A DNA stretch of 64,000 bases, from assembly GCA_023388935.1 (NCBI GenBank), contig JAEWFG010000067.1, forward strand, positions 13,514 through 77,513. Reading direction: 5' to 3'. This DNA comes from Pseudomonadota bacterium (GTDB lineage: Bacteria > Pseudomonadota > Alphaproteobacteria > Rhizobiales > Xanthobacteraceae). Of this stretch, positions 17,236 through 25,531 are shown in pieces. The notes below the pieces were generated by a model. It ran no database searches and was not told the origin of the DNA. It saw nothing but the letters and a program-made list of their open reading frames with translations. Both the position numbers and the translations under genes were made by a program. Every line of letters starts with the position of its first letter. The stretch's first letter is position 1.

Positions 17236-20200
17236 TCACTCGTCCAGCCGGTCCAGGAACTCCTCGACCCGATCGAACGGGCCCTCGTCCCCCCGGTCGG
17301 CATGGACGACGCGATCGCCATCGCGCTGCAGCGAGCGCGCCCTCGATTTCCGCAGCCGGCCCGGGAGGAATGTCGCGGCGACGGCCTCCGGCCCGACATC
17401 GAGCCTGACGATGCCGCGCTGCTTGCATTCGATCCGGAGTTTGGCTGCGGCGAAGAAATCGCGTGCCTCTGGTGGGAGCCTGCCGAAACGGCGCGACGTC
17501 TCCTCCTCCAAATCTTCCAGATCATCTTCGTTCCGACACCGGGCGGCGCGACCATAGATCTCGAGCCGGACCGCTTCCGATTGCACGTAACTTTCAGGCA
17601 ACATGTCGGCTACGGGCAGATTCAGGTCAGGCACCCACATGACCGTGCCTGCGTCATTGGTCCGCTCGGAGGCCAGCTTCAGGAGATGACTGTAGAGCAC
17701 CGGCCCGAAGACCTGCACGTGCCCGGACTGCTGTTCCGAGAACAGGTCGCCGGCGCCCCTGAGGTCGAGGTCGCGCTCGCTGATGGCAAAGCCGGCGCCC
17801 GGCTTGCTGTACTCCTCGAGAACGGCCAGGCGCTTCTCGGACTGCTCCGAAGTGCGCTCCGTCAGGAGATGTGCAAAGGCGCGCGTTCCGCCGCGCCCCA
17901 CCCGCCCTCTGAGCTGATGGAGCTGCGCAAGGCCGAACTTTTCGGGCCAGCACACCACGATGGTGTTCGCGCGCGGAATATCGAGACCGCTCTCCACGAT
18001 ATTGGTCGCCAGGAGAACGTCTGCATGGCCGTCGACGAAGCTCATCATCCGGTCGTCGATCTCGTCGACAGGCAGCCTGCCATGAAGACAGACGATGCGA
18101 AGATCCGGAGCCACCGCCTGTACGCGTGCCAGCATCGGCTCCAGGTCCTGGATCCGCGGACAGATCAGGAAGCTTTGGCCGTGCCGTCTCTTCTCGCGGA
18201 GCAGTGCCGCGGCAATGGCCGCATCCGAAAGCGGGGCGATCCTGGTCACGATCGGAAGCCGGTGAACCGGCGGAGTTGCGATGACGCTGAGATCCCGGAA
18301 GCCCGCAAGCCCTGCAGCGAGCGTGCGCGGTATCGGCGTGGCGCTCATCCAAAGGGTATGGGCGCCTTTTGCGAGCCCTGAAAGCTTCGCCTTCTCTGCC
18401 GCTCCGAAATGCTGTTCTTCATCGATGATGACGAGGCCAAGGTTGGCGAACTTCACATCCTTTGCGGCGAGAGCCTGCGTGCCGACCACGACTTTGGTTC
18501 GCCCGCTTCGCAAGCCCTCTTTCGTCTCCCGCGTCTCCGGGCCTGAGGTCGCTCGTGACAGGCTTCCCACCTCGATACCGAGGGGGGCAAACCGCTTGCG
18601 GAAGGTCTCGACATGCTGTCGTGCCAGCACCGTCGTCGGTGCCGCGATCGCCACCTGCTTCCCCGACAGCGCCACGGCGGCCGCCGCGCGCAGCGCCACC
18701 TCGGTCTTGCCAAATCCGACGTCGCCGCAAACGACCCTGTCCATGGGGTGACCGGCGGCGAGATCATCGAGCACGTCCCGGATAGCCTTCGCCTGGTCCA
18801 CCGTCGTGAAATACGGAAACCGCGCGACGAACCTCTCGTAGGCTGCCCCAGGCGCAACCAGTTTGGGCGCCCGGCGGCGGTGGCGCTGGCTGATGTGCCT
18901 GGCCAGCGTCTTGGCGGCAACCTGGATTTCCGCTTCCGCCTCGGTCCGCCGCGCCCACCACGTGCTTCCGTCCGCCTTGTCCCGCGCCAGCTTGCCGGGC
19001 TCCGTCGCATACGGCCAGATCAGGGCAAGATCGGCCGGCGGTACGAGGACGGCGTTGTCTCCCGCGAAGGCAAGCCTGACCATCTCGCGCCGCGATCCCT
19101 TCCCCATATCGAAGGTCTGCAAGCCGGCGAGCACGGCGAGCCCGCGCTGCAGGTGAACCACCGCCGCGCCGCGCTCCGGTACGTCAGGATGATCGAACGC
19201 AGCCGTCCAGGCCCGCGCCATGGGCTGGGGATGATGGGCTCTGCTGCCGAGCACGTCGGACGCCGTCACGACGACAAGAGGCTTGCGGCCGGATCCGACG
19301 AAGCCGGCATCAAAGTCGGCCAGGATCGCCGTTTCGCGATCCCGCCCCTTTGTCGCCTCGCTCCAATCGGCACAGCGCTCCGCCTTGACGCCGCTCATCC
19401 GCTCCATCGCGCGGAGGTCATCCTCCACGGCCGCAGCGAACAGCAGCCGCGCCCCGGCGCGTTGCATGTCGGCAATGAATGCGCGGAGTATTTTTCTTGG
19501 CGAGGCCGCCTTGGAGAAATCCGGCGTTGGGGTGAAAGCCGATTTTTGCGGCAGAACGCTGATGCGCTTCTTCAGCCGCTTCCAGTCCGCCTGCCCCAGA
19601 TACTCGCGTTCCGCATCCCTGCGGCCGGCCGCCTCCTCGATCGTGCCCAGCCAGCTATCGGCGTGGGCCAGTACACCGGCGTCCACGATCCACCGCGCGC
19701 GACCGCAATAATCGGGCAGCGTCGCGCGCTGTCCACGCTTGCCTCCCAGCGCGATCCGCTCCGACATGGGGTCGATGACCAGTTCGTTCGTCTCGAAGAC
19801 GACTTCGTGCTCGACCGGATCGACGGCGACGATTCTGCGCAAGGCGCCGCCGGAATGCTCAATCCTGAAAGGACCAAGCGAACCGGCAGGAAACACTTCG
19901 AACGTCTTCCCATGGAACAGGACGCCTCCCGGATATTCCGCCTCTTCGTCGAGATCGTAGCCGAGAGCTTCCAGGCGGCTCTCCAGCTCCGATTCAGAAA
20001 AGGCCCCGCCCACCTTCAGGCTGAGGCTGGTCCGTGACGAGCTCGCCGGCAGCGGCAGCCGCTCCATGATGGCCTCTGCGGTCGACACCAGGAAGACGGG
20101 CTTCTTCGCCTTGGCGAGGCGGCGCAACACCGAGCTGCGCCGGCCGGCGATCTCACGGGATGGCTCGAGACCGTCGAACGGCAGCGTGTTGAGCCGCGGA

Positions 20201-20454
20201 AACACCAGCACGTCGACCGACGGATCGAGTGCGTGAATCACCCCGCCCAGCCGCTCCGCCCTGCCTTCGTTGTCGCACAGGAACACGAGACCGTCGCGAC
20301 CGGCCTTGCTCCATTGTTCAAGCAGGTGGAGCGCCAGCATGCCGAGAGGCGACGAAGAGGAGATCGCGGAACGCGACGAACTCTTGGCTTTTGAGCTCTT
20401 GCTTTTTGTCTTTTTCGCGCCCGTCACGGCGCGGGCTTTCCTGGTGGGCGCCAA
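17236..20454 (-). CDS. Mfd-like superfamily 2 helicase (transcription-repair coupling factor paralogue)
   Basis: A 1072-residue DNA translocase with the Mfd domain order. A Lys/Ser-rich leader is followed by a UvrB-like N-terminal module (DVLVFPRLNTLPFDGLEPS) and a CarD-like RNA-polymerase-interacting domain around residues 430-510 (VVHLQRGLAVLAGLQTFDMG). Then come helicase motors with Walker A GDVGFGKTE near 575, DEEQ near 676, SATPIPRTL, and QLRGRVGRG, and a C-terminal TRCF-type domain. Mfd strips stalled RNA polymerase and recruits UvrA. Family signatures are diverged: the usual VVHxxHGIG reads VVHLQRGLA, and a basic extension precedes the UvrB-like part. That suggests a second, specialised Mfd rather than the housekeeping copy. 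It sits beside the low-oxygen island. Confidence 0.85.
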   Translation of the reverse strand: MAPTRKARAVTGAKKTKSKSSKAKSSSRSAISSSSPLGMLALHLLEQWSKAGRDGLVFLCDNEGRAERLGGVIHALDPSVDVLVFPRLNTLPFDGLEPSREIAGRRSSVLRRLAKAKKPVFLVSTAEAIMERLPLPASSSRTSLSLKVGGAFSESELESRLEALGYDLDEEAEYPGGVLFHGKTFEVFPAGSLGPFRIEHSGGALRRIVAVDPVEHEVVFETNELVIDPMSERIALGGKRGQRATLPDYCGRARWIVDAGVLAHADSWLGTIEEAAGRRDAEREYLGQADWKRLKKRISVLPQKSAFTPTPDFSKAASPRKILRAFIADMQRAGARLLFAAAVEDDLRAMERMSGVKAERCADWSEATKGRDRETAILADFDAGFVGSGRKPLVVVTASDVLGSRAHHPQPMARAWTAAFDHPDVPERGAAVVHLQRGLAVLAGLQTFDMGKGSRREMVRLAFAGDNAVLVPPADLALIWPYATEPGKLARDKADGSTWWARRTEAEAEIQVAAKTLARHISQRHRRRAPKLVAPGAAYERFVARFPYFTTVDQAKAIRDVLDDLAAGHPMDRVVCGDVGFGKTEVALRAAAAVALSGKQVAIAAPTTVLARQHVETFRKRFAPLGIEVGSLSRATSGPETRETKEGLRSGRTKVVVGTQALAAKDVKFANLGLVIIDEEQHFGAAEKAKLSGLAKGAHTLWMSATPIPRTLAAGLAGFRDLSVIATPPVHRLPIVTRIAPLSDAAIAAALLREKRRHGQSFLICPRIQDLEPMLARVQAVAPDLRIVCLHGRLPVDEIDDRMMSFVDGHADVLLATNIVESGLDIPRANTIVVCWPEKFGLAQLHQLRGRVGRGGTRAFAHLLTERTSEQSEKRLAVLEEYSKPGAGFAISERDLDLRGAGDLFSEQQSGHVQVFGPVLYSHLLKLASERTNDAGTVMWVPDLNLPVADMLPESYVQSEAVRLEIYGRAARCRNEDDLEDLEEETSRRFGRLPPEARDFFAAAKLRIECKQRGIVRLDVGPEAVAATFLPGRLRKSRARSLQRDGDRVVHADRGDEGPFDRVEEFLDRLDE

Positions 20455-20623
20455 TGTGTATCCATCTTGTTTCGCAAACGAAGGCGTGCGACGACGAGCC
20501 CCGTCGTCGAGCTCGGTCGATCACGCGCGTCGGGCATAAACGCCCGACGACGTCATTACAATCTTGCAATTGCGTTGAAAAGCAGAGACACAAGCCTAGG
20601 CACTGGCCTGAAGGCAATCGAAC

Positions 20624-20884
20624 CTATTGCAGGACCTTCGGCAACACCACGACCACGTCGACGTTCTGCTTGAGAATTTGCGTCGCCACCACGGCGAGGT
20701 GATGCGAGAACTCGTCTTCGATCTCGGACGCGCAGTCTTCGTCCCTGGCAATGGCAAACAGCAGGTTGCCATCGACTTCGTCGAATCGAATGCCGGCGAA
20801 GAGGCGATCGAACGTCTCCGCGCCCGCGATCAACGCGATTCGCGCCTGGATTGCCTGGTCTTCGACGAGTGACAGCTTCATCAT
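20624..20884 (-). CDS. Small hypothetical protein
   Basis: From ATG 20884 the frame gives 86 residues beginning MMKLSLVEDQAIQARIALI and ending VDVVVVLPKVLQ. The composition (acidic middle DEDCASEIEDEFSHH, alternating hydrophobics) looks like a real alpha/beta protein rather than a shadow frame. The frame is open to 20998, but that extension is basic and unlike a protein start. It lies between the helicase and PHA synthase genes, on the same strand as both. No family is recognised and the ribosome site is weak, so confidence is moderate. Confidence 0.5.
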   Translation of the reverse strand: MMKLSLVEDQAIQARIALIAGAETFDRLFAGIRFDEVDGNLLFAIARDEDCASEIEDEFSHHLAVVATQILKQNVDVVVVLPKVLQ

Positions 20885-21019
20885 GGTCCATGAGATATGG
20901 ACGGGCCGTTCCAATGCAAGAGCCCGACTACGCTGACGCGGCGTGCTTGGCACACCATGTTGATGGTGTCTTCCCGCCTGACCGCCGTCCGCATTCAAGC
21001 GAGATCGTCGATCCGGACT

Positions 21020-22750
21020 TCAGTTGGATTTTTGCTTCACGTAGCGGCCAGGCGCGCTTTCGATAGCCTGGTATCTATCGTTGCCGGGGTGCGCCGGTGC
21101 CGCAACTGTACCGCTGGAATATCGCTTCATCCACGCGTCCCAATCGGGCCACCAGCTTCCCGGCCGCTCCTCCGCCGCTTCCAGCCAGTCCATTGCATCG
21201 CAGCTCAGGTCGTCGCGGGTCCAATAGCTGCGCTTGTTGCGCGCCGGGGGATTGATGACCCCTGCAACATGACCGCTCGCGGCCAGCACGAAGCGGGGAT
21301 CCTTGCCGATCAGTCCTTTCGAGCGGTAGGCACTTTGCCACGGTACGATGTGGTCCTCGCGCGATGCCAGCAGATAGAGCGGCACTTTGGCCTTCGAGAG
21401 ATCGATGGGCATGCCACATTGCGTGGTCGCGCCGCGCTCCCTCAGCTTGTTCTCGAGATAGGTGTTGCGCGCATACCAGCAATACATCGGTCCGGGCAGG
21501 CTGACGCTGTCGGAATCCCAGTAAAGCAGGTCGAACGCCTCCGGCGGCGCGCCCTTCATGTAGCTGTCGACGACGTAGCGCCAGATCAGGTCGTTGGCTC
21601 GCAGGGTGCCAAACGTGAAGGCCAGTTCCTTGCCGGGGAGAATACCGCCGTTTCCGATTGTCGCCTCACGCAGCGCCACGGAAGGCTGGTCGATCAGCAG
21701 TCCGATCTCACCCGTGTCCGCGAAATCGACCATCGTGGTCAGCAAGGTCATGGTCGTGAGCTTGTCTTCGCCGCGCGCGGCGAGGACGCCTGCAGCACAG
21801 CTCAGGATGGTGCCGCCGACACAGAAGCCCAGCGCGTGAATCTTGTCGACACCGGCGATGTCGCGCACGACATCGATCGCCTTCAAGGGCCCCAGCGTCA
21901 GGTAATCGTCCCAGGTCAGATACTGGGTCTCGGCTACCGCGCTGCGCCAGGAAATCAGGAAGACCTGGTGACCCTGGGCGACCGCATATTCGACAAACGA
22001 GTTCCCCGCGCCGAGATCGAGCAAATAGTATTTGTTGATGCAGGGCGGGACGATCAACAGCGGGGTTTTCTCGACCTCGCTTGTCTGCGGCGTATATTGA
22101 ATGAGCTGAATCAGTTCGTTCTCGAAGATCACCGTCCCGGGCGTGACCGCGAGGTTGCGGCCAACCTCGAATGCGGTCTCATCCACACGCGTGATGCGCC
22201 CTTTCTGGAGATCCTCGATCATGTTCTGCATTCCGGACGCGAGGCTCCCCGCCCGGGTGCGGATGGCGGTCCGGATGACATCCGGATTCGTGGCAGGAAA
22301 GTTCGACGGGCTCATCGCGTCGATGAATTGCCTGGCATAGAAGCGAAGCTGAAGCCGGGATCTTTCATCGACCTGCGCCTGATCCACGAACTCCGCCAAT
22401 TGCTTTGAACTCGACAAATAGGACTTCCGGAGAAGGTCATAGTAAGGCGAGTGGCTCCAGACGTCGTCATTGAAGCGACGGTCGCCCCGCGATGCTCCCG
22501 CCGGCCCATTTCCTTCCGCAGCCGGCCTGTCGTTGAAGAAGCCGCGCCAGAACTCCAGGACCGGCGACCAGTAGTGGTCCTGAAGGCCGGCCAGACCGAA
22601 CGGCCATCTCTGCCGGCCCTCCGAAGGCTTGCCCTCGATGCCCATGGCGGCGGCAAGCGCCTCATCGAATTGTTTGGTTGCCTGCTCGCCAACTCGCATC
22701 AGGCTTTCAAGATAGTCGGAGGAACTGCCTTGCAGGGACGGATGATCCAT
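21020..22750 (-). CDS. phaC: Class I polyhydroxyalkanoate synthase
   Basis: A 576-residue PHA polymerase that joins (R)-3-hydroxyacyl-CoA units into storage polyester on granules. The lipase-like box is GFCVGGT with catalytic Cys310; Asp466 (SREDHIVPW) and His494 (ASGHVAGVINPP) complete the triad, at almost the same spacing as the well-known 319/480/508 of Cupriavidus necator. The start is ATG 22750, five bases after GGAGG; the upstream GTG at 22756 is less likely. A FixK box lies 126 bases upstream, between this gene and the divergent CBS-domain gene, so low-oxygen induction is likely. It has no phaA, phaB or phaR beside it, suggesting an extra synthase dedicated to this island. Confidence 0.93.
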   Translation of the reverse strand: MDHPSLQGSSSDYLESLMRVGEQATKQFDEALAAAMGIEGKPSEGRQRWPFGLAGLQDHYWSPVLEFWRGFFNDRPAAEGNGPAGASRGDRRFNDDVWSHSPYYDLLRKSYLSSSKQLAEFVDQAQVDERSRLQLRFYARQFIDAMSPSNFPATNPDVIRTAIRTRAGSLASGMQNMIEDLQKGRITRVDETAFEVGRNLAVTPGTVIFENELIQLIQYTPQTSEVEKTPLLIVPPCINKYYLLDLGAGNSFVEYAVAQGHQVFLISWRSAVAETQYLTWDDYLTLGPLKAIDVVRDIAGVDKIHALGFCVGGTILSCAAGVLAARGEDKLTTMTLLTTMVDFADTGEIGLLIDQPSVALREATIGNGGILPGKELAFTFGTLRANDLIWRYVVDSYMKGAPPEAFDLLYWDSDSVSLPGPMYCWYARNTYLENKLRERGATTQCGMPIDLSKAKVPLYLLASREDHIVPWQSAYRSKGLIGKDPRFVLAASGHVAGVINPPARNKRSYWTRDDLSCDAMDWLEAAEERPGSWWPDWDAWMKRYSSGTVAAPAHPGNDRYQAIESAPGRYVKQKSN

Positions 22751-22875
22751 TTGCACCTCCCGGAAACGACGTCGCGAGCCGCCTCATCTTACTTCCGGCC
22801 GCACAAGCGGCCAGCATGTTTTTCGTGGCCGAGCCTCGCTTTGTTGCAGCGCACGAAGCCTCGCCGCCCATCGAA

Positions 22876-22889
22876 TTGACATAGATCAA
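22876..22889. promoter_or_regulatory. FixK/FNR-type box between phaC and the CBS gene
   Basis: TTGA-CATAGA-TCAA is a perfect TTGA-N6-TCAA palindrome in the 225-base gap between two divergent genes. With the usual centre near -41, transcripts could start near 22923 (plus) and 22842 (minus), leaving normal leaders for both. It is the first of three such boxes in 8 kb. Activation by FixK2 or another CRP/FNR protein is inferred. Confidence 0.75.
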
Positions 22890-22975
22890 CAGCGTACCGC
22901 CTTCGGCGTCACAAGCTGCACCCGGATCATTAGCGACCTTTAGACCCACTTTCGTGATCGCGAAGGTTACGCGTC

Positions 22976-23461
22976 ATGGAACATCCGCTCAGACGCCCCG
23001 ACGAAATTCTTGCCTATCGGCCGCTGAGGCAGATCCTCGCCGCCAGGCCGAACGAGCTCTGGACGATCGGTCCGAAGGACAATGTGCTCACGGCCATGCA
23101 CCTCATGGCAGACAAGAACATCGGCTTCCTGGTCGTCATGGACAACAAGGCGATCGTCGGGGTTATCTCCGAACGCGATTGCGTGCGGCGCCTCGTGCTG
23201 GCCGGAAAGGCTCCGGAAGCCACGCCGGTTGCGGACATCATGGTGCAAGACGTCGTCACGGCCGATATTGGCAGCGCGTTGGGCGATTGCCTGAAGCTGA
23301 TGCAGACGCACCACATTCGACACCTGCCCGTAATGCAAAACGGCAGCGCCATCGGCGTTCTTTCAATTCGCGACCTCCTGAGCGAGGCCGTGGCCCATCA
23401 CGCCAAGGTCATCGACGAACTGGAACGAGAACGGTTGACGATGCTCATGTCGATCATCTGA
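22976..23461 (+). CDS. CBS-domain pair protein
   Basis: A 161-residue cytoplasmic protein made almost wholly of two CBS domains (about residues 25-85, GPKDNVLTAMHLMADKNIGFLVVMDN, and 90-145, MVQDVVTADIGSALGDCLKLM). Such modules bind adenine nucleotides (AMP, ATP, NADH) and report energy state. GAAGG lies before ATG 22976. It heads a plus-strand run toward the CoA-transferase genes and has a FixK box 86 bases upstream. It may be an energy sensor for the storage/acetate enzymes. The reading frame continues past its TGA into a 41-codon hydrophobic stretch (next entry). Confidence 0.88.
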   Translation: MEHPLRRPDEILAYRPLRQILAARPNELWTIGPKDNVLTAMHLMADKNIGFLVVMDNKAIVGVISERDCVRRLVLAGKAPEATPVADIMVQDVVTADIGSALGDCLKLMQTHHIRHLPVMQNGSAIGVLSIRDLLSEAVAHHAKVIDELERERLTMLMSII

Positions 23462-23470
23462 TCAACTCCG

Positions 23471-23596
23471 GTGGTCGTTTTGGCCGCCCTCGTCTTTCTC
23501 ATGTTCGTTGTCTACTGCGGCTACAGCGTGATCAACGACTTCATGACGGTGATGCAGGCACGGCCGGTTTTGATCGACCATGCGACGTTGATCTAA
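23471..23596 (+). CDS. Possible 41-residue membrane microprotein
   Basis: Immediately after the CBS gene's TGA the same frame stays open for three codons and then from GTG 23471 gives 41 residues. These have one strongly hydrophobic segment (LAALVFLMFVVYCGYSV), then NDFMTVMQARPVL. It looks like a single-pass membrane peptide. No ribosome site precedes the GTG, so it would need coupling to, or read-through from, the CBS gene. Its TAA stop lies inside the next FixK box. It may be a chance open frame. Confidence 0.35.
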   Translation: MVVLAALVFLMFVVYCGYSVINDFMTVMQARPVLIDHATLI

Positions 23597-23601
23597 ATCA
23601 A
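23588..23601. promoter_or_regulatory. FixK/FNR-type box upstream of the CoA-transferase genes
   Basis: TTGA-TCTAAA-TCAA, a perfect TTGA-N6-TCAA palindrome, lies 126 bases before the CoA-transferase subunit A start. A class II start point would fall near 23635. It would give the CoA-transferase/MaoC genes their own low-oxygen promoter, separate from the one at 22876. Confidence 0.72.
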
Positions 23602-23727
23602 TCGCGCGGGGTCATGCCGGCGTCAGGTATCGACCGGCAGGCCGACCCTCGATGCCATCAATGCCCGGCATGGTGCGCATTCGACGCGGCTTGCGGCCCT
23701 CGACCGAAGTCGATCGGAGTTGCAGAC

Positions 23728-24375
23728 ATGAAGCCCGTTCCCATAGAGGACGCCATTGCGCTGATTCCCGACGGAGCCACCATCATGGTTGGCGGCTTCA
23801 TGGGCGTCGGTACACCGGAGCGGCTGCTGGACGAACTGGTGCGACAGAAGAAATCGGGTCTTTCGTTGATCAGCAACGATGCGGCAACACCAGGTAAGGG
23901 CGTCGGCAAACTGTTCGAGGGCGCCCAGGTATCCCGCATGATCGGGACCCATATCGGGCTAAACCCCAAGGCGCAGCAGCAGATGCTCAGCAACCAGATC
24001 AGTGTCGACCTGATCCCCCAGGGGACGTTTGCCGAGCGTATCCGTGCCGGCGGCTGTGGCCTCGGCGGCATTCTGACTCCGACGGGAGTGGGAACGCTCG
24101 TCGAGGAAGGCAAGCAGAAGATCGAGGTCGACGGCAAGCCTTATCTGCTCGAGACGCCGCTGCGCGCCGAGTTCGCGCTGGTGCACGCATTCCTCGCCGA
24201 TTACGTCGGCAATCTCTCCTACGCACTGACCGCGCGGAACTTCAATCCTCTGATGGCAATGGCTGCCGACACCGTCATCGCCACCGCCGAGAATATCGTT
24301 CCGATTGGCGTGATCGCACCCGATCACGTGGTCACGCCGGGACCTCTGGTCGATTACCTCGTCGCCAACGGGTGA
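23728..24375 (+). CDS. 3-oxoacid CoA-transferase, subunit A
   Basis: The alpha subunit (215 residues) of a family I CoA-transferase of the AtoD/ScoA type, which moves CoA between succinate or acetate and acetoacetate or similar acids. The CoA-binding glycine loop VGGFMGVGTPERLLDELV is near residue 20, and GTFAERIRAGGCGLGGILTPTGVGT is typical. ATG 23728 has GGAG eight bases upstream; the long open frame before it is a shadow of the CBS gene. Subunit B follows after 3 bases. It would link acetoacetate from PHB breakdown to central metabolism. Confidence 0.93.
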   Translation: MKPVPIEDAIALIPDGATIMVGGFMGVGTPERLLDELVRQKKSGLSLISNDAATPGKGVGKLFEGAQVSRMIGTHIGLNPKAQQQMLSNQISVDLIPQGTFAERIRAGGCGLGGILTPTGVGTLVEEGKQKIEVDGKPYLLETPLRAEFALVHAFLADYVGNLSYALTARNFNPLMAMAADTVIATAENIVPIGVIAPDHVVTPGPLVDYLVANG

Positions 24376-24378
24376 GCC

Positions 24379-25029
24379 ATGGATGCACAAACCGTTATCG
24401 CCCGCCGCGTGGCGCAGGAACTTCGACCGGGCAACCTCGTCAATCTCGGCATTGGTATCCCGACGCTGGTCGCGAACTACGTTCCCAAGGACATGAGCGT
24501 GTTCTTCCAGTCCGAGAACGGGCTGATCGGCACCGGACCGATCCCCGAGCAAGGGATGTCGCATCCGTTGCTGACCGATGCTGGCGGCAGGCCGATCAGC
24601 GCATTGCCGGGGGCGGCGACTTTCGATAGCGCGATGTCTTTCGGGCTGATCCGGGGCGGGCACGTCGACGTCACCGTGCTCGGCGGCTTGCAGGTCGATG
24701 CCGACGGTCACCTCGCCAACTGGATGATCCCGGGCAAGATGGTGCCGGGCATGGGCGGCGCGATGGACCTCGTGACCGGCGCGAAACGGGTCATCGTCGC
24801 CATGCAGCACGCCGCGAAGGGCAAATCCAAGATCGTGGCCAAGTGCAATCTGCCTTTGACCTCGTCGCGACCGGTCGACCTCGTCGTGACGGATATGGCG
24901 GTCATTGCGTTCCCCGGCGGGAAGGCGACGCTGCTGGAGACAGCACCCGGTGTGACAGTTGCGGAGGTCCTGGCCGTCACGGAGGCGCAAGTCGCCGTGC
25001 CGGACAACGTACCCGAGATGAAGCTCTGA
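24379..25029 (+). CDS. 3-oxoacid CoA-transferase, subunit B
   Basis: The beta subunit (216 residues) of the CoA-transferase, partner of the preceding gene. The catalytic Glu that forms the glutamyl-CoA thioester is in SENGLIG near residue 50; GAATFDSAMSFGLIRGGHVDVTVLGG is the conserved core. It ends 16 bases before the MaoC gene, so the three form one transcription unit. Substrate choice (acetoacetate, 3-oxoadipate or acetate) is not fixed by visible motifs. The neighbours (PHA synthase, acetate kinase) favour short-chain acids. Confidence 0.93.
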   Translation: MDAQTVIARRVAQELRPGNLVNLGIGIPTLVANYVPKDMSVFFQSENGLIGTGPIPEQGMSHPLLTDAGGRPISALPGAATFDSAMSFGLIRGGHVDVTVLGGLQVDADGHLANWMIPGKMVPGMGGAMDLVTGAKRVIVAMQHAAKGKSKIVAKCNLPLTSSRPVDLVVTDMAVIAFPGGKATLLETAPGVTVAEVLAVTEAQVAVPDNVPEMKL

Positions 25030-25045
25030 TGTAGCGGACGAGGTC

Positions 25046-25504
25046 ATGCGGATATTCAACGGATTCGACGATCTCAAGGCTGCGGTCGGCACCGAAATCG
25101 GCACCAGCGATTGGATCGAAATCACCCAGGAGCGGATCAATAAATTCGCGGATGCGACTTGCGATGAGCAATGGATCCACGTGGATCAGGAGCGCGCCCG
25201 CACCGAAATGCCTGGTGGCAAGACCATTGCGCATGGACTCCTGTCGCTCAGTCTGGCGCCTATGTTCATCCGCGAGGTCATGGGACTGAATGGACTCAAG
25301 AACACCTTGAACTACGGCGCCGACCGCATCCGCTATCTCTCACCGGTCCCCGCCGGGTCGCGGCTTCGCGGCCGGGTCAGCATCGCCGAGGCCGAAGAAG
25401 TTCCACCAAATGGCCTGCGGGTGAGCTACCGTCTGGTGATCGAGATCGAAGGCGGCCAGCGACCGGCCTGCGTCGCCGAGCTGATCGCACTCCATTATCG
25501 CTGA
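25046..25504 (+). CDS. MaoC-family (R)-specific enoyl-CoA hydratase, NodN-like
   Basis: A 152-residue hot-dog-fold hydratase. The hydratase-2 motif appears as FADATCDEQWIHVDQERA, with catalytic Asp and His, followed by GGKTIAHGLLSLSLAPM, as in NodN and PhaJ proteins. PhaJ-type enzymes convert trans-2-enoyl-CoA to (R)-3-hydroxyacyl-CoA, the substrate of PHA synthase, so its place in this island is meaningful. It is the last gene of the plus-strand unit and converges with fabI over 27 bases. Confidence 0.87.
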   Translation: MRIFNGFDDLKAAVGTEIGTSDWIEITQERINKFADATCDEQWIHVDQERARTEMPGGKTIAHGLLSLSLAPMFIREVMGLNGLKNTLNYGADRIRYLSPVPAGSRLRGRVSIAEAEEVPPNGLRVSYRLVIEIEGGQRPACVAELIALHYR

Positions 25505-25531
25505 AAGCATTATCGCTGAAGGACCGCCATT

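Noticed and set aside
22954..23727. Long N-terminal extension of CoA-transferase subunit A
   Set aside because: This stretch is another frame of the CBS gene; the true ATG at 23728 has its own ribosome site and begins the conserved protein.
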